Shown here: positions 24,810-35,343 of the stretch, in pieces | How positions within the stretch are numbered: position 1 is the first letter of the stretch | How the letters are laid out: the number at the start of each line of letters is the position of its first letter | Source of the DNA: Rhodospirillales bacterium | GTDB taxonomy: Bacteria; Pseudomonadota; Alphaproteobacteria; Acetobacterales; Acetobacteraceae | Length of the DNA stretch: 39,741 nt | Assembly (NCBI GenBank): GCA_025352565.1 | Contig: JANXTF010000148.1 | Location: 1-39,741 of the forward strand | Direction: 5' to 3' | The notes under the pieces: model-generated | Seen by the model: the letters and a program-made list of their open reading frames with translations, nothing else | What the model was told of the DNA's origin: nothing | Databases searched by the model: none | Position numbers and translations under genes: made by a program

Positions 24810-26062
24810 TCAGGGCCGCACCTGGCCGGTCCCGGTGACGATGTAGCGGAAGCTGGTGAGCTGCTCGACGCCCACCGGGCCGCGCGCATGGACCCGGCCG
24901 GTGGCGATGCCGATTTCGGCGCCGAAGCCGAATTCGCCGCCGTCGCAGAACTGGGTGGACGCGTTCCACAGCCCCACCGCGCTGTCGATGCCGGCGAGGA
25001 AGCTTTCGGCCGCCCGCGCATCCCCGGTGACGATGGCCTCGGTGTGCTCGCTGCCATGGCGGCGAATATGCCGCAGGGCGTGGGAGAGATCGTCCACCAC
25101 GGCGATGTTGAGCGTGGGGCCAAGCCATTCGGTGTCGAAATCGCCGGGTTGGGCCGGGGTGAGATCGGGAACGATCGCGCGGGCGCGTGGCCCGGCGCGG
25201 AAATCGCAGCCCAACGCTCTGAGGTCGGCCACGATCGCCGGGAGCAGTTCGGGCGCGATGGCGGCGTCGATCAGCAGCGTCTCGGTGGAGCCGCACACGC
25301 CGGTGCGGCGCATCTTGGCGTTGGCGACGATGGCGCGCGCCATGGCCGGATCGGCGGCTGCGTGGACATAGGTATGACACATCCCTGTCGCGTGCGAGAG
25401 CACCGGAATCCGCGCCTCGGATTGCACGCGCTCGACCAGCCCGCGGCCCCCTCTTGGCACGATAAGGTCGATTTTCCCCGCGGCTTTGAGCATTTCCGCG
25501 ACATATTCGCGGCCTGTTTCGGGGGGGATCTGCACGCACCCAGCCGGCAAACCAGCCGCCGCGAGCCCGACCGCGATCGCCGCGTTGATCACGCGCGCGG
25601 AATGAATACTGTCCGACCCGCCGCGCAGGATGACCGCGTTGGCGGATTTGAGGCACAGCCCGGCGGCGTCCGCGCCGACATTCGGGCGGCTCTCGTAGAT
25701 CATGCCGATCACGCCGATGGGCGACGCGATGCGGCGGATTCGCAGCCCGTTCGGCCGCGTCCAGTCCGCCAGAACGCGGGCCAACGGGTCTGGCAGATCG
25801 GCGATATCGTCGAGGCCCTGCGCCATGGCCGCCACGCGCGAGGGGGTCAGCGCCAGCCGGTCGCGGAACGCGGCGCTGCCGTCGAATGCCGCAAGATCAA
25901 TGGCGTTGGCGGCAACGATCGCCTCCGAAGCCGCGCGCATGGCGGTTGCCGCCGCCCGCAACGCGGTGTTCCGCGTGGCCGCATCCGCCCGCGCCAGCAC
26001 GCCGGACGCCGCCCGCGCGTCCGTGGCGGCCCGGTCCAGCCACGCCTGTGCCGCCGTTTGCA

Positions 26063-26063
<1 letters not shown>
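24810..26063 (-). CDS. proA: Glutamate-5-semialdehyde dehydrogenase (gamma-glutamyl phosphate reductase)
   Basis: A 417-aa NADPH-dependent enzyme, second step of proline synthesis. Visible family segments are PIGVIGMIYESRPNV, NAVILRGGSDSIHSA, and the catalytic Cys in RRTGVCGSTETLLID. The C-terminus reads GVEQLTSFRYIVTGTGQVRP. The start is GTG 26066 or ATG 26063; the ATG overlaps the proB stop (TGATG) and is chosen. ProB makes the unstable gamma-glutamyl phosphate that ProA reduces, so coupling of the two genes is meaningful. Confidence 0.95.
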
Positions 26064-28242
<2,179 letters not shown>

Positions 28243-28268
28243 TTATCGCGGCCGGGCGAAACGCCAGC

Positions 28269-28565
28269 CTATTCGGCGGCGACCGCCATTGGCTGGGCGG
28301 GGGCAACGGGGGCGGATGGCGTGACGGAAACCTGCACCCGCCCCTCGGCGCGGTGCTCGAACATCACATGGCCCTCGACGAGCGCGAAGATCGTATGGTC
28401 CTTGCCCAGACCCACATTGCGTCCCGGCTTCACCTTGGTGCCGCGCTGGCGCAGGATGATGTTGCCGGGAATGACGGCCTGGCCGCCCGACTTCTTGACG
28501 CCGAGGCGGCGGCCCGCGGTATCGCGACCGTTGCGCGATGAGCCGCCTGCTTTTTTGTGTGCCAT
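28269..28565 (-). CDS. rpmA: 50S ribosomal protein L27
   Basis: A 98-aa protein of the large subunit near the peptidyl-transferase centre. The N-terminus [15 protein letters not shown], then [20 protein letters not shown] and [18 protein letters not shown], are characteristic. The C-terminal Ala/Pro/Val-rich tail is a common lineage extension. It follows rplU by about 13 bases and is presumably co-transcribed. Confidence 0.97.
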   Translation of the reverse strand: MAHKKAGGSSRNGRDTAGRRLGVKKSGGQAVIPGNIILRQRGTKVKPGRNVGLGKDHTIFALVEGHVMFEHRAEGRVQVSVTPSAPVAPAQPMAVAAE

Positions 28566-28578
28566 GCGAGGGTCTCCG

Positions 28579-28893
28579 TTAAGCCGCTAGGATTTCGGAC
28601 ACGCGCAACACGGTCACGTGCTGGCGATGGCCGTTCTTGCGGCGGCTGTTCTGCCGGCGGCGCTTCTTGAAGATGATCACCTTGTCCAGCCGGTCCTGCG
28701 CGATCACGGTCGCCGTCACGGTGGCGCCCGCCACATTCGGCGCCCCGATGGTCAGGCCGCCTTCGCCGCCCACGGCCAGCACGTCGGTAAACGTGATCGT
28801 CCCGCCGGCCTCGGCCTCCAGCTTCTCGACCTTGAGAACCTGGTTCGGGGTTACGCGGTACTGTTTCCCGCCGGTGCGGATCACTGCGAACAT
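28579..28893 (-). CDS. rplU: 50S ribosomal protein L21
   Basis: A 104-aa rRNA-binding large-subunit protein. [20 protein letters not shown] is the conserved N-terminus and [20 protein letters not shown] the C-terminal signature. The frame runs further upstream to 28950, but the ATG at 28893 is the conserved start. It is the first gene of the rplU-rpmA transcript. Confidence 0.97.
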   Translation of the reverse strand: MFAVIRTGGKQYRVTPNQVLKVEKLEAEAGGTITFTDVLAVGGEGGLTIGAPNVAGATVTATVIAQDRLDKVIIFKKRRRQNSRRKNGHRQHVTVLRVSEILAA

Positions 28894-28970
28894 CGGTCTA
28901 TCCCATCGCCGCAAACGGCGCGGCCAAGCGTGAAAGGGCGCCCGGAACACCCGGCCACCAAGGAAGCGGC

Positions 28971-28998
28971 GTTATAGCGGGCGACCGGGCGAAGTCAA
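28971..28998 (-). promoter_or_regulatory. Sigma-70 promoter of rplU-rpmA
   Basis: On the minus strand TTGACT (28998-28993) is followed after 16 bases by TATAAC (28976-28971). Each hexamer matches consensus at five of six. The predicted 5' leader is about 70 bases. Confidence 0.7.
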
Positions 28999-29016
28999 TG
29001 CGACACCTTCCCCTGC

Positions 29017-29038
29017 GTGGGGAGGGCCGGGATGGGGG
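29017..29038. repeat. Dispersed G-rich repeat copy
   Basis: A 22-base segment starting GTGGGGAGGGCCGGG is identical at 21 of 22 positions to bases 31581-31602. Just before it CCCC-TGCGT-GGGG forms a small hairpin. It lies in the 196-base gap between the rplU promoter and the solute-binding protein gene, where I see no gene. Confidence 0.65.
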
Positions 29039-29194
29039 GGAAACCCGTACTCATGCGCGCCCAGTTGCTTCACAGGCTCGAAACCTGACCGGCAGCATCC
29101 CTCCCGCGCCCCTCCGCAAGCGGCCGCGCGCGGATTCTCGATGCGGCCGAATGGATCGGGGCGTGAAGCTGGCCGGGCCTATCCCGCGCCGGTT

Positions 29195-30811
29195 TCAGCC
29201 GGGGGATTTGCGGATATTCCATGGCACGATGATCCCGGGCATCGACAGCACGCCGGACAGGCGCGGGCTGTACGCGACCGGCAGGAACCACTGGCCGAAC
29301 GGCACATAGGGCACCAGCCGATAGGCGCTGATTTGCAACGCCTCGAGAATGCGGCGGCGCTCGATGGCGGTAGGGGCGTAGGGATAGGCATCGATCAATG
29401 CCTGGTGCGCCGCATCGCACGGCCAGCCCGGCCAAGCCTGGTCGCAGGATGCCTGCATGGGCACGTTGCCGACCGGGTCCGATGCGCCCAGCCCGTTCCA
29501 GAACGTGAGCCCGATATCCCAGCCTCCCTCCTTGGGGGCGCGCCGGCTGGCGCGGCGGGTGGCCATGGAGGCGAAGTCGGTCGCCTGCACGTCGGTGCGG
29601 AACCCGATGGACTGCATCTCCTGCGCCAGAACCAGCGTCGCCGCGTGCATGAACGGATTGTCGGTCGGGTCCATGATGACGATCGGGCGGCCGTCATAGC
29701 CGCTGTCGCGCAGCAGAGCGCGCGCGCGCTCCGGGCTGTGGCCCAGCCCCTCCGGCACGCCCGCGTCCGTCTCCTGCGGCGAGCCGCACACGAAGAAGGC
29801 GTGGCATACCTGGGTCAGAGACGGGTCGGGGAACATCGCCTGGAGAAATTCCTCCTGGTCCACCACCAGCAACAATGCCTGGCGCGCCCGCGCATCGTTG
29901 AACGGCGGATGGATGTGGTTCATCCGGATCATGCCCGGAGCCCCCAGCGTGTTGGTCCGCAGCGTCCGCACGCCGCGGCTTTGCAGCATCGGCAGGAAGT
30001 CCACGCCCGGGCTTTCGACATAATCGACCTCGCCCTTGATCAGGGCCAGCGCGGCGGTCTGCACGTTGGCGATATTGAGCCATTCGACGCGATCGACGAA
30101 CACTTGTTTGCCGCCCGCGGTGCCCTCGGCCGCGCCGCTGCGCGGGACATAGGCCGGGTTGCGGCGGTACACCACGCGGCTGCCGGGAATCCATTCGCCG
30201 CGTTCGAAGATGAAGGGACCGCTGCCGATCGGGTCCTGCACCGCCGTGAACGGGTCGGTCGCGGCGATCCGTGCCGGCATGATCGCGGGCATATTGCCGG
30301 CGGGCTTGGACAGGGCGTCGAGCATCAGCCCGTAGGGCCGGCGCAGCCGCCATACGACGGTCTTGCCGTCAGGCTCCGGGACGAGGCTTTCGGTGATCTG
30401 GATGAGCTGGCGTCCGTGCGGATCGCGCGCGCCCCAACGACGCAGCGAGGCGACGACATCCGTCGCCAAGACGGGCGCGCCGTCGTGGAACAAGAGCCCG
30501 TCCCGCAGGGTGAAGCGCCATGTCAGCCCGTCCGGCGACACGTCGTAGCGATCGACCATTTGCGGCTGCGGCCGCTGGGACGCGTCGCGGCCGAAAAGCT
30601 GATCGTAGACCATATGGGCATGGCTCTGCACGACCCCCGCCGTCGTCACGATTGGATCGAGCGTTTGCAGGTCGGCGTTGGGAACGATGCGAAGCACGCG
30701 GTCGGACGATGGCTGCGCGCGGGCGACGCCTCCCGGAACCAGAGCGCCCGGAACCACGGCGCCCAAAACCATGCCGAACACCACGGTTGCCAGCATCGCG
30801 AGACGCGTCAT
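29195..30811 (-). CDS. ABC transporter substrate-binding protein, family 5 (peptide/opine/nickel type)
   Basis: A 538-aa periplasmic binding protein with signal peptide MTRLAMLATVVFGMVLGAVV ending near GVARA. The SBP_bac_5 signature is early (LRIVPNADLQTLDPIVTTAG, then RPQPQMVDRYDVSPDGLTWRF-type segments and FHDGAPVLATDVVASL). Length fits the family. ATG 30811 has AGGGA upstream. No permease or ATPase of a Dpp/Opp system is adjacent, so it is an orphan binding protein or works with a distant transporter. The upstream GST-like gene is 61 bases away on the same strand. Confidence 0.9.
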   Translation of the reverse strand: MTRLAMLATVVFGMVLGAVVPGALVPGGVARAQPSSDRVLRIVPNADLQTLDPIVTTAGVVQSHAHMVYDQLFGRDASQRPQPQMVDRYDVSPDGLTWRFTLRDGLLFHDGAPVLATDVVASLRRWGARDPHGRQLIQITESLVPEPDGKTVVWRLRRPYGLMLDALSKPAGNMPAIMPARIAATDPFTAVQDPIGSGPFIFERGEWIPGSRVVYRRNPAYVPRSGAAEGTAGGKQVFVDRVEWLNIANVQTAALALIKGEVDYVESPGVDFLPMLQSRGVRTLRTNTLGAPGMIRMNHIHPPFNDARARQALLLVVDQEEFLQAMFPDPSLTQVCHAFFVCGSPQETDAGVPEGLGHSPERARALLRDSGYDGRPIVIMDPTDNPFMHAATLVLAQEMQSIGFRTDVQATDFASMATRRASRRAPKEGGWDIGLTFWNGLGASDPVGNVPMQASCDQAWPGWPCDAAHQALIDAYPYAPTAIERRRILEALQISAYRLVPYVPFGQWFLPVAYSPRLSGVLSMPGIIVPWNIRKSPG

Positions 30812-30872
30812 CGGCCAATTCCCTGCATTGTCGCCATTTCCGTCCCTTGCCGATCGACGCCTGCCTGCGTGT

Positions 30873-31613
30873 TCATTCCAGGATTGCGCCGGCCGGCACA
30901 GCCATGCCGGCCCGCACACCCGGTCGGGCGGTGAGGCGAGCGAACCACGCGGCAAGCGCGGGAAAGTCATCCAGCCTCTGCCTGGCCCAGCCATGCCGCG
31001 CGACCCACGGATAGGCCGCGATATCGGCTATCGAACAGGCATCGCCGCCCAAGTGTGGCACCTGCGCCAGACGGGCGTCCAGCAGGCGGTAGACCCGGCT
31101 GACCAGCGCCACCGCATGGGTCTGTGCCACATCGGGGCTGTCGGCGGCAAGCTCGGTCCAGTGGTGCGCCTGCCCCGTGAACGGACCCAACGACGTCAGG
31201 ACGACCATCAGCCACGACAGGGCCGTGGCACGGCCATCGCCCTGTCCAGGCAGGAACCGGCCATGATTTTCCGCTAGATACAGCAGGATCGCCCCCGACT
31301 CGAAGAGCACCAGCGGGGCCGCATTTTCCCTGGTCTCGACCAGGATCGGGATCTTTCCGTACGGGTTCAGCGCCAGGATCTCCGGCGCAAACTGCTCCCG
31401 CGCGCGGATGTTCACGCCGTGCGCCGTGTAGGCCAGGCCGAGTTCCTCCAGCATGATCGACACGCGCTGCGAATTCGGCGTCGCCCACCCATAGAGGCGT
31501 CGGACCGGATCGAACGGCCCCCCACCCCGGCCCTCCCGATGAGTTCCTTCCGCTTCCCCCTCCCCCTTGTAGGCCCCCTTGTGGGGAGGGCCGGGGTGGG
31601 GGAGGTGCCGCAT
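30873..31613 (-). CDS. Glutathione S-transferase family protein with repeat-derived N-terminus
   Basis: From LYGWATPNSQRVSIMLEELGL on, this is a normal YghU/YfcG-like GST. A thioredoxin fold holds the TPNS active-site segment and LFESGAILLYLAE, and an all-helical C-terminal domain has DIAAYPWVARHGW. The first roughly 40 residues (MRHLPHPGPPHKGAYKGEGE onward) come from a G/C-rich palindromic repeat. In this frame no ATG, GTG or TTG exists between the repeat and the GST domain, so the ATG at 31613, at the edge of the repeat, is the only usual start. Either the repeat supplies the N-terminus or the gene has lost its native start. Family GSTs reduce disulfides or conjugate glutathione; the substrate is unknown. 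Confidence 0.72.
   Translation of the reverse strand: MRHLPHPGPPHKGAYKGEGEAEGTHREGRGGGPFDPVRRLYGWATPNSQRVSIMLEELGLAYTAHGVNIRAREQFAPEILALNPYGKIPILVETRENAAPLVLFESGAILLYLAENHGRFLPGQGDGRATALSWLMVVLTSLGPFTGQAHHWTELAADSPDVAQTHAVALVSRVYRLLDARLAQVPHLGGDACSIADIAAYPWVARHGWARQRLDDFPALAAWFARLTARPGVRAGMAVPAGAILE
31519..31602. repeat. Palindromic repeat element with 19-bp perfect arms
   Basis: Arms 31519-31537 and 31584-31602 are perfect inverted repeats separated by 46 bases. The inner part has two copies of CCCCCTTGT. The right arm recurs at 29017-29038. It looks like a small REP-like dispersed element. It overlaps the 5' end of the GST-like gene. Confidence 0.8.
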
Positions 31614-31697
31614 AATCGAGGGACGAAGCGTGCCGGATGCAACCGGATGGGCGAATGCCGAAATCCCTTGCCGGAGACTAAAAGCGATGGTCAGGCG

Positions 31698-32480
31698 TCA
31701 CATCCTGTAGCCGTCATCGACCTTGTCCAGCTTGCGCATAAGCGCGGCATACTCGATCTCGCCCTCCGGCTTGGGCTGCATCCCCTGGTAGCTGTCGAGG
31801 TCGGCGGCGGAGCGGTCCGCGACTTGCGGCGGGATGTGGTTGAGCGTGCCCGCCGCCGCGGCGTCGACCTGGATCTGGCAGGCGCGCTCCAGCCGATACA
31901 GGCGCAGGAAGCACTCGGGGACCGTTCGCCCGACCACCAGCAGGCCGTGGTTGCGCAGGATCATCGCCTTGTGCGGACCGAGCGAGGCGACGATGCGCTC
32001 CCGTTCGTCGGGGTAAAGCGAGGCGCCCTCGTATTTGTGGTAGCCGATCCGGTTGTGGAACACCGTCGAGAACATGGAGATCGGCTGCAGGCCCTCCGTG
32101 ATGGCCGCGATCGCCATGCCGGCCCGCGTGTGCGTGTGCATCACCACGAGGTTCTCATTCGACCGCGTCATATGGATCGCGGAATGGATGATGAAGCCCG
32201 CGAAGTTGACGGCATGCTCGCCGGCCGCCACGACATTGCCCTCCACGTCGATCTTGACCAGGTTCGACGCCGTGACCTCGTCGTAGTTGAGGCCCCAGGG
32301 ATTGATCAGGAAATGCTCGTCCGGCCCCGGCACGCGGGCCGTGAGGTGGCCGTAGATCTGCTCGGTCCACCCGAAATGATCGACGAGACGATAGGCGGCC
32401 GCCAGCTTCACGCGGACATCCCACTCGTCCGCATCCATGGCGCCCCGTGCGCGCGCATCCAGAATCAGACCGTCAGGCAT
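31698..32480 (-). CDS. Class II aldolase/adducin family protein
   Basis: A 260-aa zinc-dependent aldolase-fold protein. It carries HFGWTEQIYGHLTARVPG, INPWGLNYDEVTASNLVKID, the metal-binding H-x-H in VVMHTHTRAGMA and the later His in LRNHGLLVVG. Family members cleave or decarboxylate small hydroxy-acids or sugars (fuculose-phosphate aldolase relatives); the exact reaction is not evident. It follows the SDR gene by 30 bases on the same strand, so the two probably act in one pathway with the ThDP enzyme upstream. Confidence 0.88.
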   Translation of the reverse strand: MPDGLILDARARGAMDADEWDVRVKLAAAYRLVDHFGWTEQIYGHLTARVPGPDEHFLINPWGLNYDEVTASNLVKIDVEGNVVAAGEHAVNFAGFIIHSAIHMTRSNENLVVMHTHTRAGMAIAAITEGLQPISMFSTVFHNRIGYHKYEGASLYPDERERIVASLGPHKAMILRNHGLLVVGRTVPECFLRLYRLERACQIQVDAAAAGTLNHIPPQVADRSAADLDSYQGMQPKPEGEIEYAALMRKLDKVDDGYRM

Positions 32481-32510
32481 CGCAGCCTCCCTTGAAGCGG
32501 TTGTTCGATA

Positions 32511-33362
32511 TCACGTCCCGCCATCCGCGTATCCGGCGCGCGGGACCAGGCTCATGATGTTGCGCGTATAGCCGCCGTCGACCGTGATCTCGTCGCCGGT
32601 GATGTAGGCGGAAAGCGGGCTTGCGAGGAACAGCACCGCGCGCGCGATGTCCTCGGGCTGCCCGATCCGCCCGCCCGGGATCGTCGCGCTGCGCCGCTCG
32701 GCGGCACCAGGCTGCGCGTAGAAAGCCGCGCTCATCGGCGTCAGGATCATGCCGGGGCTGACGACGTTGGAGCGGATGCCCACGCCGCCCCACTCGATCG
32801 CGAGCTGGCGGGACAGCATGACGATGCCCGCCTTGGCCACGTTATAGGCGCCGCTGAACGGCGTTGGGTGATGGGCGGCGATGGAGGCGATATGCACCAT
32901 CGCGCCGCCGCCATTGCCGCGCATCTGGCGCCCGAAGGCCTGCGCGCAATGAAAATATCCGGTGAGGTTGACGGACAGCACCGCGTGCCACTCCGTCGAG
33001 GTCAGCGTCTCCAGCGGCCCCGGCCGAAGGATGCCGGCGTTGTTCACCAGCACGCCGCACGCGCCCATGCGTTCGGCGCTCTGCGCCGCGGCGGCGGCCA
33101 CGCTCGCCTCGTCCGCCGTGTCGCAGCCGATCGCGACCGCCTCGGCCCCGCGCACGCGGACCGCGTCCAGCGTCTCGGCCGCGGTATCCGCGCTGCGGTC
33201 GAGGATGACCAGGCGCGCGCCGGCCTCGGCCAGCGTGACCGCGATCGCCCGGCCGATGCCGCCGCCCGCCCCGGTGACGACGCAGACCCGCCCCGCGAGC
33301 CCGAACACCCCGGCTGTGGTGTCCCCGACTGCCTTGTTCTCGGCCGTCTCGACATCGAGCAT
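32511..33362 (-). CDS. Short-chain dehydrogenase/reductase
   Basis: A 283-aa NAD(P)-dependent oxidoreductase. TGAGGGIGRAIA is the dinucleotide-binding motif, VNNAGIL is typical, and the catalytic Ser region IASIAAHHP is followed by YNVAK (Tyr-x3-Lys). GDEITVDGGYTRN closes the fold in the classical manner. D in ILDRS suggests preference for NAD(H). ATG 33362 has GGTGA just upstream and starts five bases after the stop of a small upstream reading frame. It lies between the ThDP enzyme and the aldolase. Confidence 0.9.
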   Translation of the reverse strand: MLDVETAENKAVGDTTAGVFGLAGRVCVVTGAGGGIGRAIAVTLAEAGARLVILDRSADTAAETLDAVRVRGAEAVAIGCDTADEASVAAAAAQSAERMGACGVLVNNAGILRPGPLETLTSTEWHAVLSVNLTGYFHCAQAFGRQMRGNGGGAMVHIASIAAHHPTPFSGAYNVAKAGIVMLSRQLAIEWGGVGIRSNVVSPGMILTPMSAAFYAQPGAAERRSATIPGGRIGQPEDIARAVLFLASPLSAYITGDEITVDGGYTRNIMSLVPRAGYADGGT

Positions 33363-33367
33363 GTTTT

Positions 33368-33487
33368 TCACCCTATCCCAGCTTGTCCCGGCCGGGGCTT
33401 GACCCACGATCCGTCGAGTGCCGCGACCCCGTGCGCGCCGAGCGGGCGCCGCACGCCCTTGTCGATGTCGAAACCGTGCAGCTTCAT
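33368..33487 (-). CDS. Small hypothetical protein or gene remnant
   Basis: A 39-codon frame beginning MKLHGFDIDKGVRRPLGAHG, lying between the ThDP enzyme stop (16 bases away) and the SDR start (stop TGA five bases before its ATG). I do not recognise it. The spacing would suit translational coupling. It could be a real small protein, a leader frame for the SDR gene, or the remnant of a longer gene. No strong ribosome-binding site is seen. Confidence 0.3.
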   Translation of the reverse strand: MKLHGFDIDKGVRRPLGAHGVAALDGSWVKPRPGQAGIG

Positions 33488-33503
33488 GCCAGCGTCGTCG
33501 ACA

Positions 33504-35219
33504 TCAGTGCTTGCCGCCCTTGCCGACCAGCTCCGCGATGAAGGGTGCCTGGACGTCCGCATTGACCTTGCAGTCGAGCAGGATCGGCCCGTCGCACGCC
33601 GCCAGCAGGTCGCGGCATTGCTCGAGGTCGTCCATCGTGCGGAGCGTCATGCCGGTGAAGCCGAGCGTCTCGGCGAGCGGGGCGAAATCGATGTCGGGGA
33701 ACAACGAGGCCGCTTCGGGCAGGTTGTTGAGCCGGCACATCTGCAGCTCGGCCCCGTAGGCGCAGTCGTTGAACACCACCACCACCAGCCGCAGCGCGAG
33801 CCGTGAAGCGGTCTCGAGTTCCTGCACCGTCATCATGAAGCCGCCATCGCCGATGACCAGGACCGTCACCTCGTCGGGCCGCGCCGACGCGACGCCGAGT
33901 GCGGTTCCGAAGCCGGCACCCATCGAGGCGAAGTCGCTGGTAAAGCGAAGATTTGCTGGCCCGGCGACCGGGATGTAGCCGGCGGCGAGCAGGAAGTTGC
34001 CGGCGTCGTAGACGACGTTGCGGGCTGCCGGCAGCAACTCGCCGAGCCGGATGGCGAGCAGGCGCGGGTCGAGCGTGCGGCTCGTGTGTGCCGGCTGGAA
34101 GTCGCCGCGCATGTCGAAGGCCGCGATCTCCTGACGCACCTCGTCGCCGCGGAACGGCTTGTCGGCCATCGCGCGCCCGGCGACGCCGGCCGCGATCTGT
34201 TCGGCGACCAGCCGCGCATCCCCGACGATGGCGATGTCGGCGGTGTACCAGCGGCCGATATGGCTGCGGTCCGCATCGACCTGGATCACCGGCACGTCGG
34301 GAAAGAACGTGCCTTTGCTTGTGGTGTAGAAGTTCAGGCTTGCGCCGAACACGAGCACGCAATCGGCCTGGTCGACGTATTTGCGCGCGAGCGAATGGGA
34401 GAACGAACCGCACAGTCCGAGGTTGAACGGGTTTGCCGCGAACATGTCCTTGCCCTTCACGGGCGTGATGAGCAGCGCGCCGATCTTCTCGGCCAAATCC
34501 TCCAGCGCCGCCCGCGCGCCCGCGCGGTGCGCGCCGCGGCCGGCCACGATCAGCGGCCTGCGGCTGCGCGCCAGCACGTCGAGTGCCGCGGCGATCCCGT
34601 GGGCACGGTGTGCGACCGGAAACGGCGCGGGAGGTGGCGCGGGCGCCGTCTGGGGAACGAAAGGAAGTTCCGCGTTCTGGGCGCTCATGGGCAGATGCAG
34701 CGTCACCGCCGCACCCCGAAGCGCGGCGGCCGCGGCAGCCGCGAAGGTGGCGCGCGCGCTCGCGGCGTTATGCGCCGTGAACGCCGCGAGGCCCGCCGCC
34801 GTCATCACCGCCGGGGCATTGTAGCCCTTGTAGTCGGGGCCTGTGGCATTGGGTCCGGCAGGCGCCTCCTCCTCGCCCATGACGATGAGCACGGGCGAGC
34901 CGGTCCGCGAGGCGGCCACGATGCCGTGCATGCCGTTGGCGGCGGCGGGTCCGCGGCCGATGACCGCGACGCCGAGACGGCCCGAGGCCGATGCGTAGCC
35001 CTCGGCGGCGAGCACCGCGTTGGTCTCGTGCCGGATCGCGTTGAAACGGATGCCGAGCGCGTCGAGCGCGACGACGAGCCCGATCGTGTCGTCGCTCATC
35101 AGGCCGAAGCACTGCTCGACGCCGAGGCGACGGATGTCCTCGGCCAGCGCCTGATAGACCAGGATTGCGCTCGGGGACCCGGATTGCGGAAATGTCATGT
35201 CTGGCGCCAGGATATTCAT
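33504..35219 (-). CDS. Thiamine diphosphate-dependent enzyme (acetolactate synthase/benzoylformate decarboxylase-like)
   Basis: A 571-aa ThDP enzyme with the standard three domains. The Pyr domain has the catalytic Glu (E65) in IRHETNAVLAAEGYA. The middle domain has IVAGRGAHRAGA and VFGASLNFYTT, without an obvious FAD-binding role. The PP domain has the GDG...N motif starting VIGDGGFMMTVQELETAS and ending VVVVFNDCAYGA. The family makes or breaks C-C bonds next to a carbonyl; known members include acetolactate synthase, benzaldehyde lyase and decarboxylases. Which applies here is unknown. ATG 35219 is preceded by GGAGG. The gene heads a putative minus-strand operon with an SDR and a class II aldolase, and is divergent from the Liv-type transporter. 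Confidence 0.87.
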   Translation of the reverse strand: MNILAPDMTFPQSGSPSAILVYQALAEDIRRLGVEQCFGLMSDDTIGLVVALDALGIRFNAIRHETNAVLAAEGYASASGRLGVAVIGRGPAAANGMHGIVAASRTGSPVLIVMGEEEAPAGPNATGPDYKGYNAPAVMTAAGLAAFTAHNAASARATFAAAAAAALRGAAVTLHLPMSAQNAELPFVPQTAPAPPPAPFPVAHRAHGIAAALDVLARSRRPLIVAGRGAHRAGARAALEDLAEKIGALLITPVKGKDMFAANPFNLGLCGSFSHSLARKYVDQADCVLVFGASLNFYTTSKGTFFPDVPVIQVDADRSHIGRWYTADIAIVGDARLVAEQIAAGVAGRAMADKPFRGDEVRQEIAAFDMRGDFQPAHTSRTLDPRLLAIRLGELLPAARNVVYDAGNFLLAAGYIPVAGPANLRFTSDFASMGAGFGTALGVASARPDEVTVLVIGDGGFMMTVQELETASRLALRLVVVVFNDCAYGAELQMCRLNNLPEAASLFPDIDFAPLAETLGFTGMTLRTMDDLEQCRDLLAACDGPILLDCKVNADVQAPFIAELVGKGGKH

Positions 35220-35277
35220 TGCTCGTCCTCCCCCGATCCCCGCAGGCGCGGCGGGCGGCTCGCCGCCATCGTTTGCG

Positions 35278-35307
35278 TTGACATTATGGTCGCTTATAGA
35301 CGATTAT
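35278..35307 (+). promoter_or_regulatory. Sigma-70 promoter of the Liv-type transporter operon
   Basis: TTGACA (35278-35283, perfect -35) and GATTAT (35302-35307, four of six for -10) with 18-base spacing. Transcription should begin near 35313, about 30 bases before the ATG. On the opposite strand TATAAG in the same interval may serve as -10 for the ThDP gene, with no good -35. Confidence 0.65.
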
Positions 35308-35312
35308 CGTCT
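35298..35312. promoter_or_regulatory. Perfect 15-bp palindrome overlapping the promoter -10 (likely operator)
   Basis: AGACGAT-T-ATCGTCT is a perfect inverted repeat with 7-bp arms, covering the -10 of the transporter promoter. A related half site, ATTATGGTCG at 35283-35292, lies exactly 20 bases upstream of ATTATCGTCT (eight of ten matches). A repressor bound here would block the transporter promoter and probably the divergent one. No regulator gene is in the window. Confidence 0.6.
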
Positions 35313-35343
35313 CAGCGTAAGAAAAAATACTGGGGAGAATAAA

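Noticed and set aside
28998-29309. Plus-strand open frame starting ATGCGACACC
   Set aside because: It begins in a dispersed repeat and continues antisense to the solute-binding protein gene; no domain.
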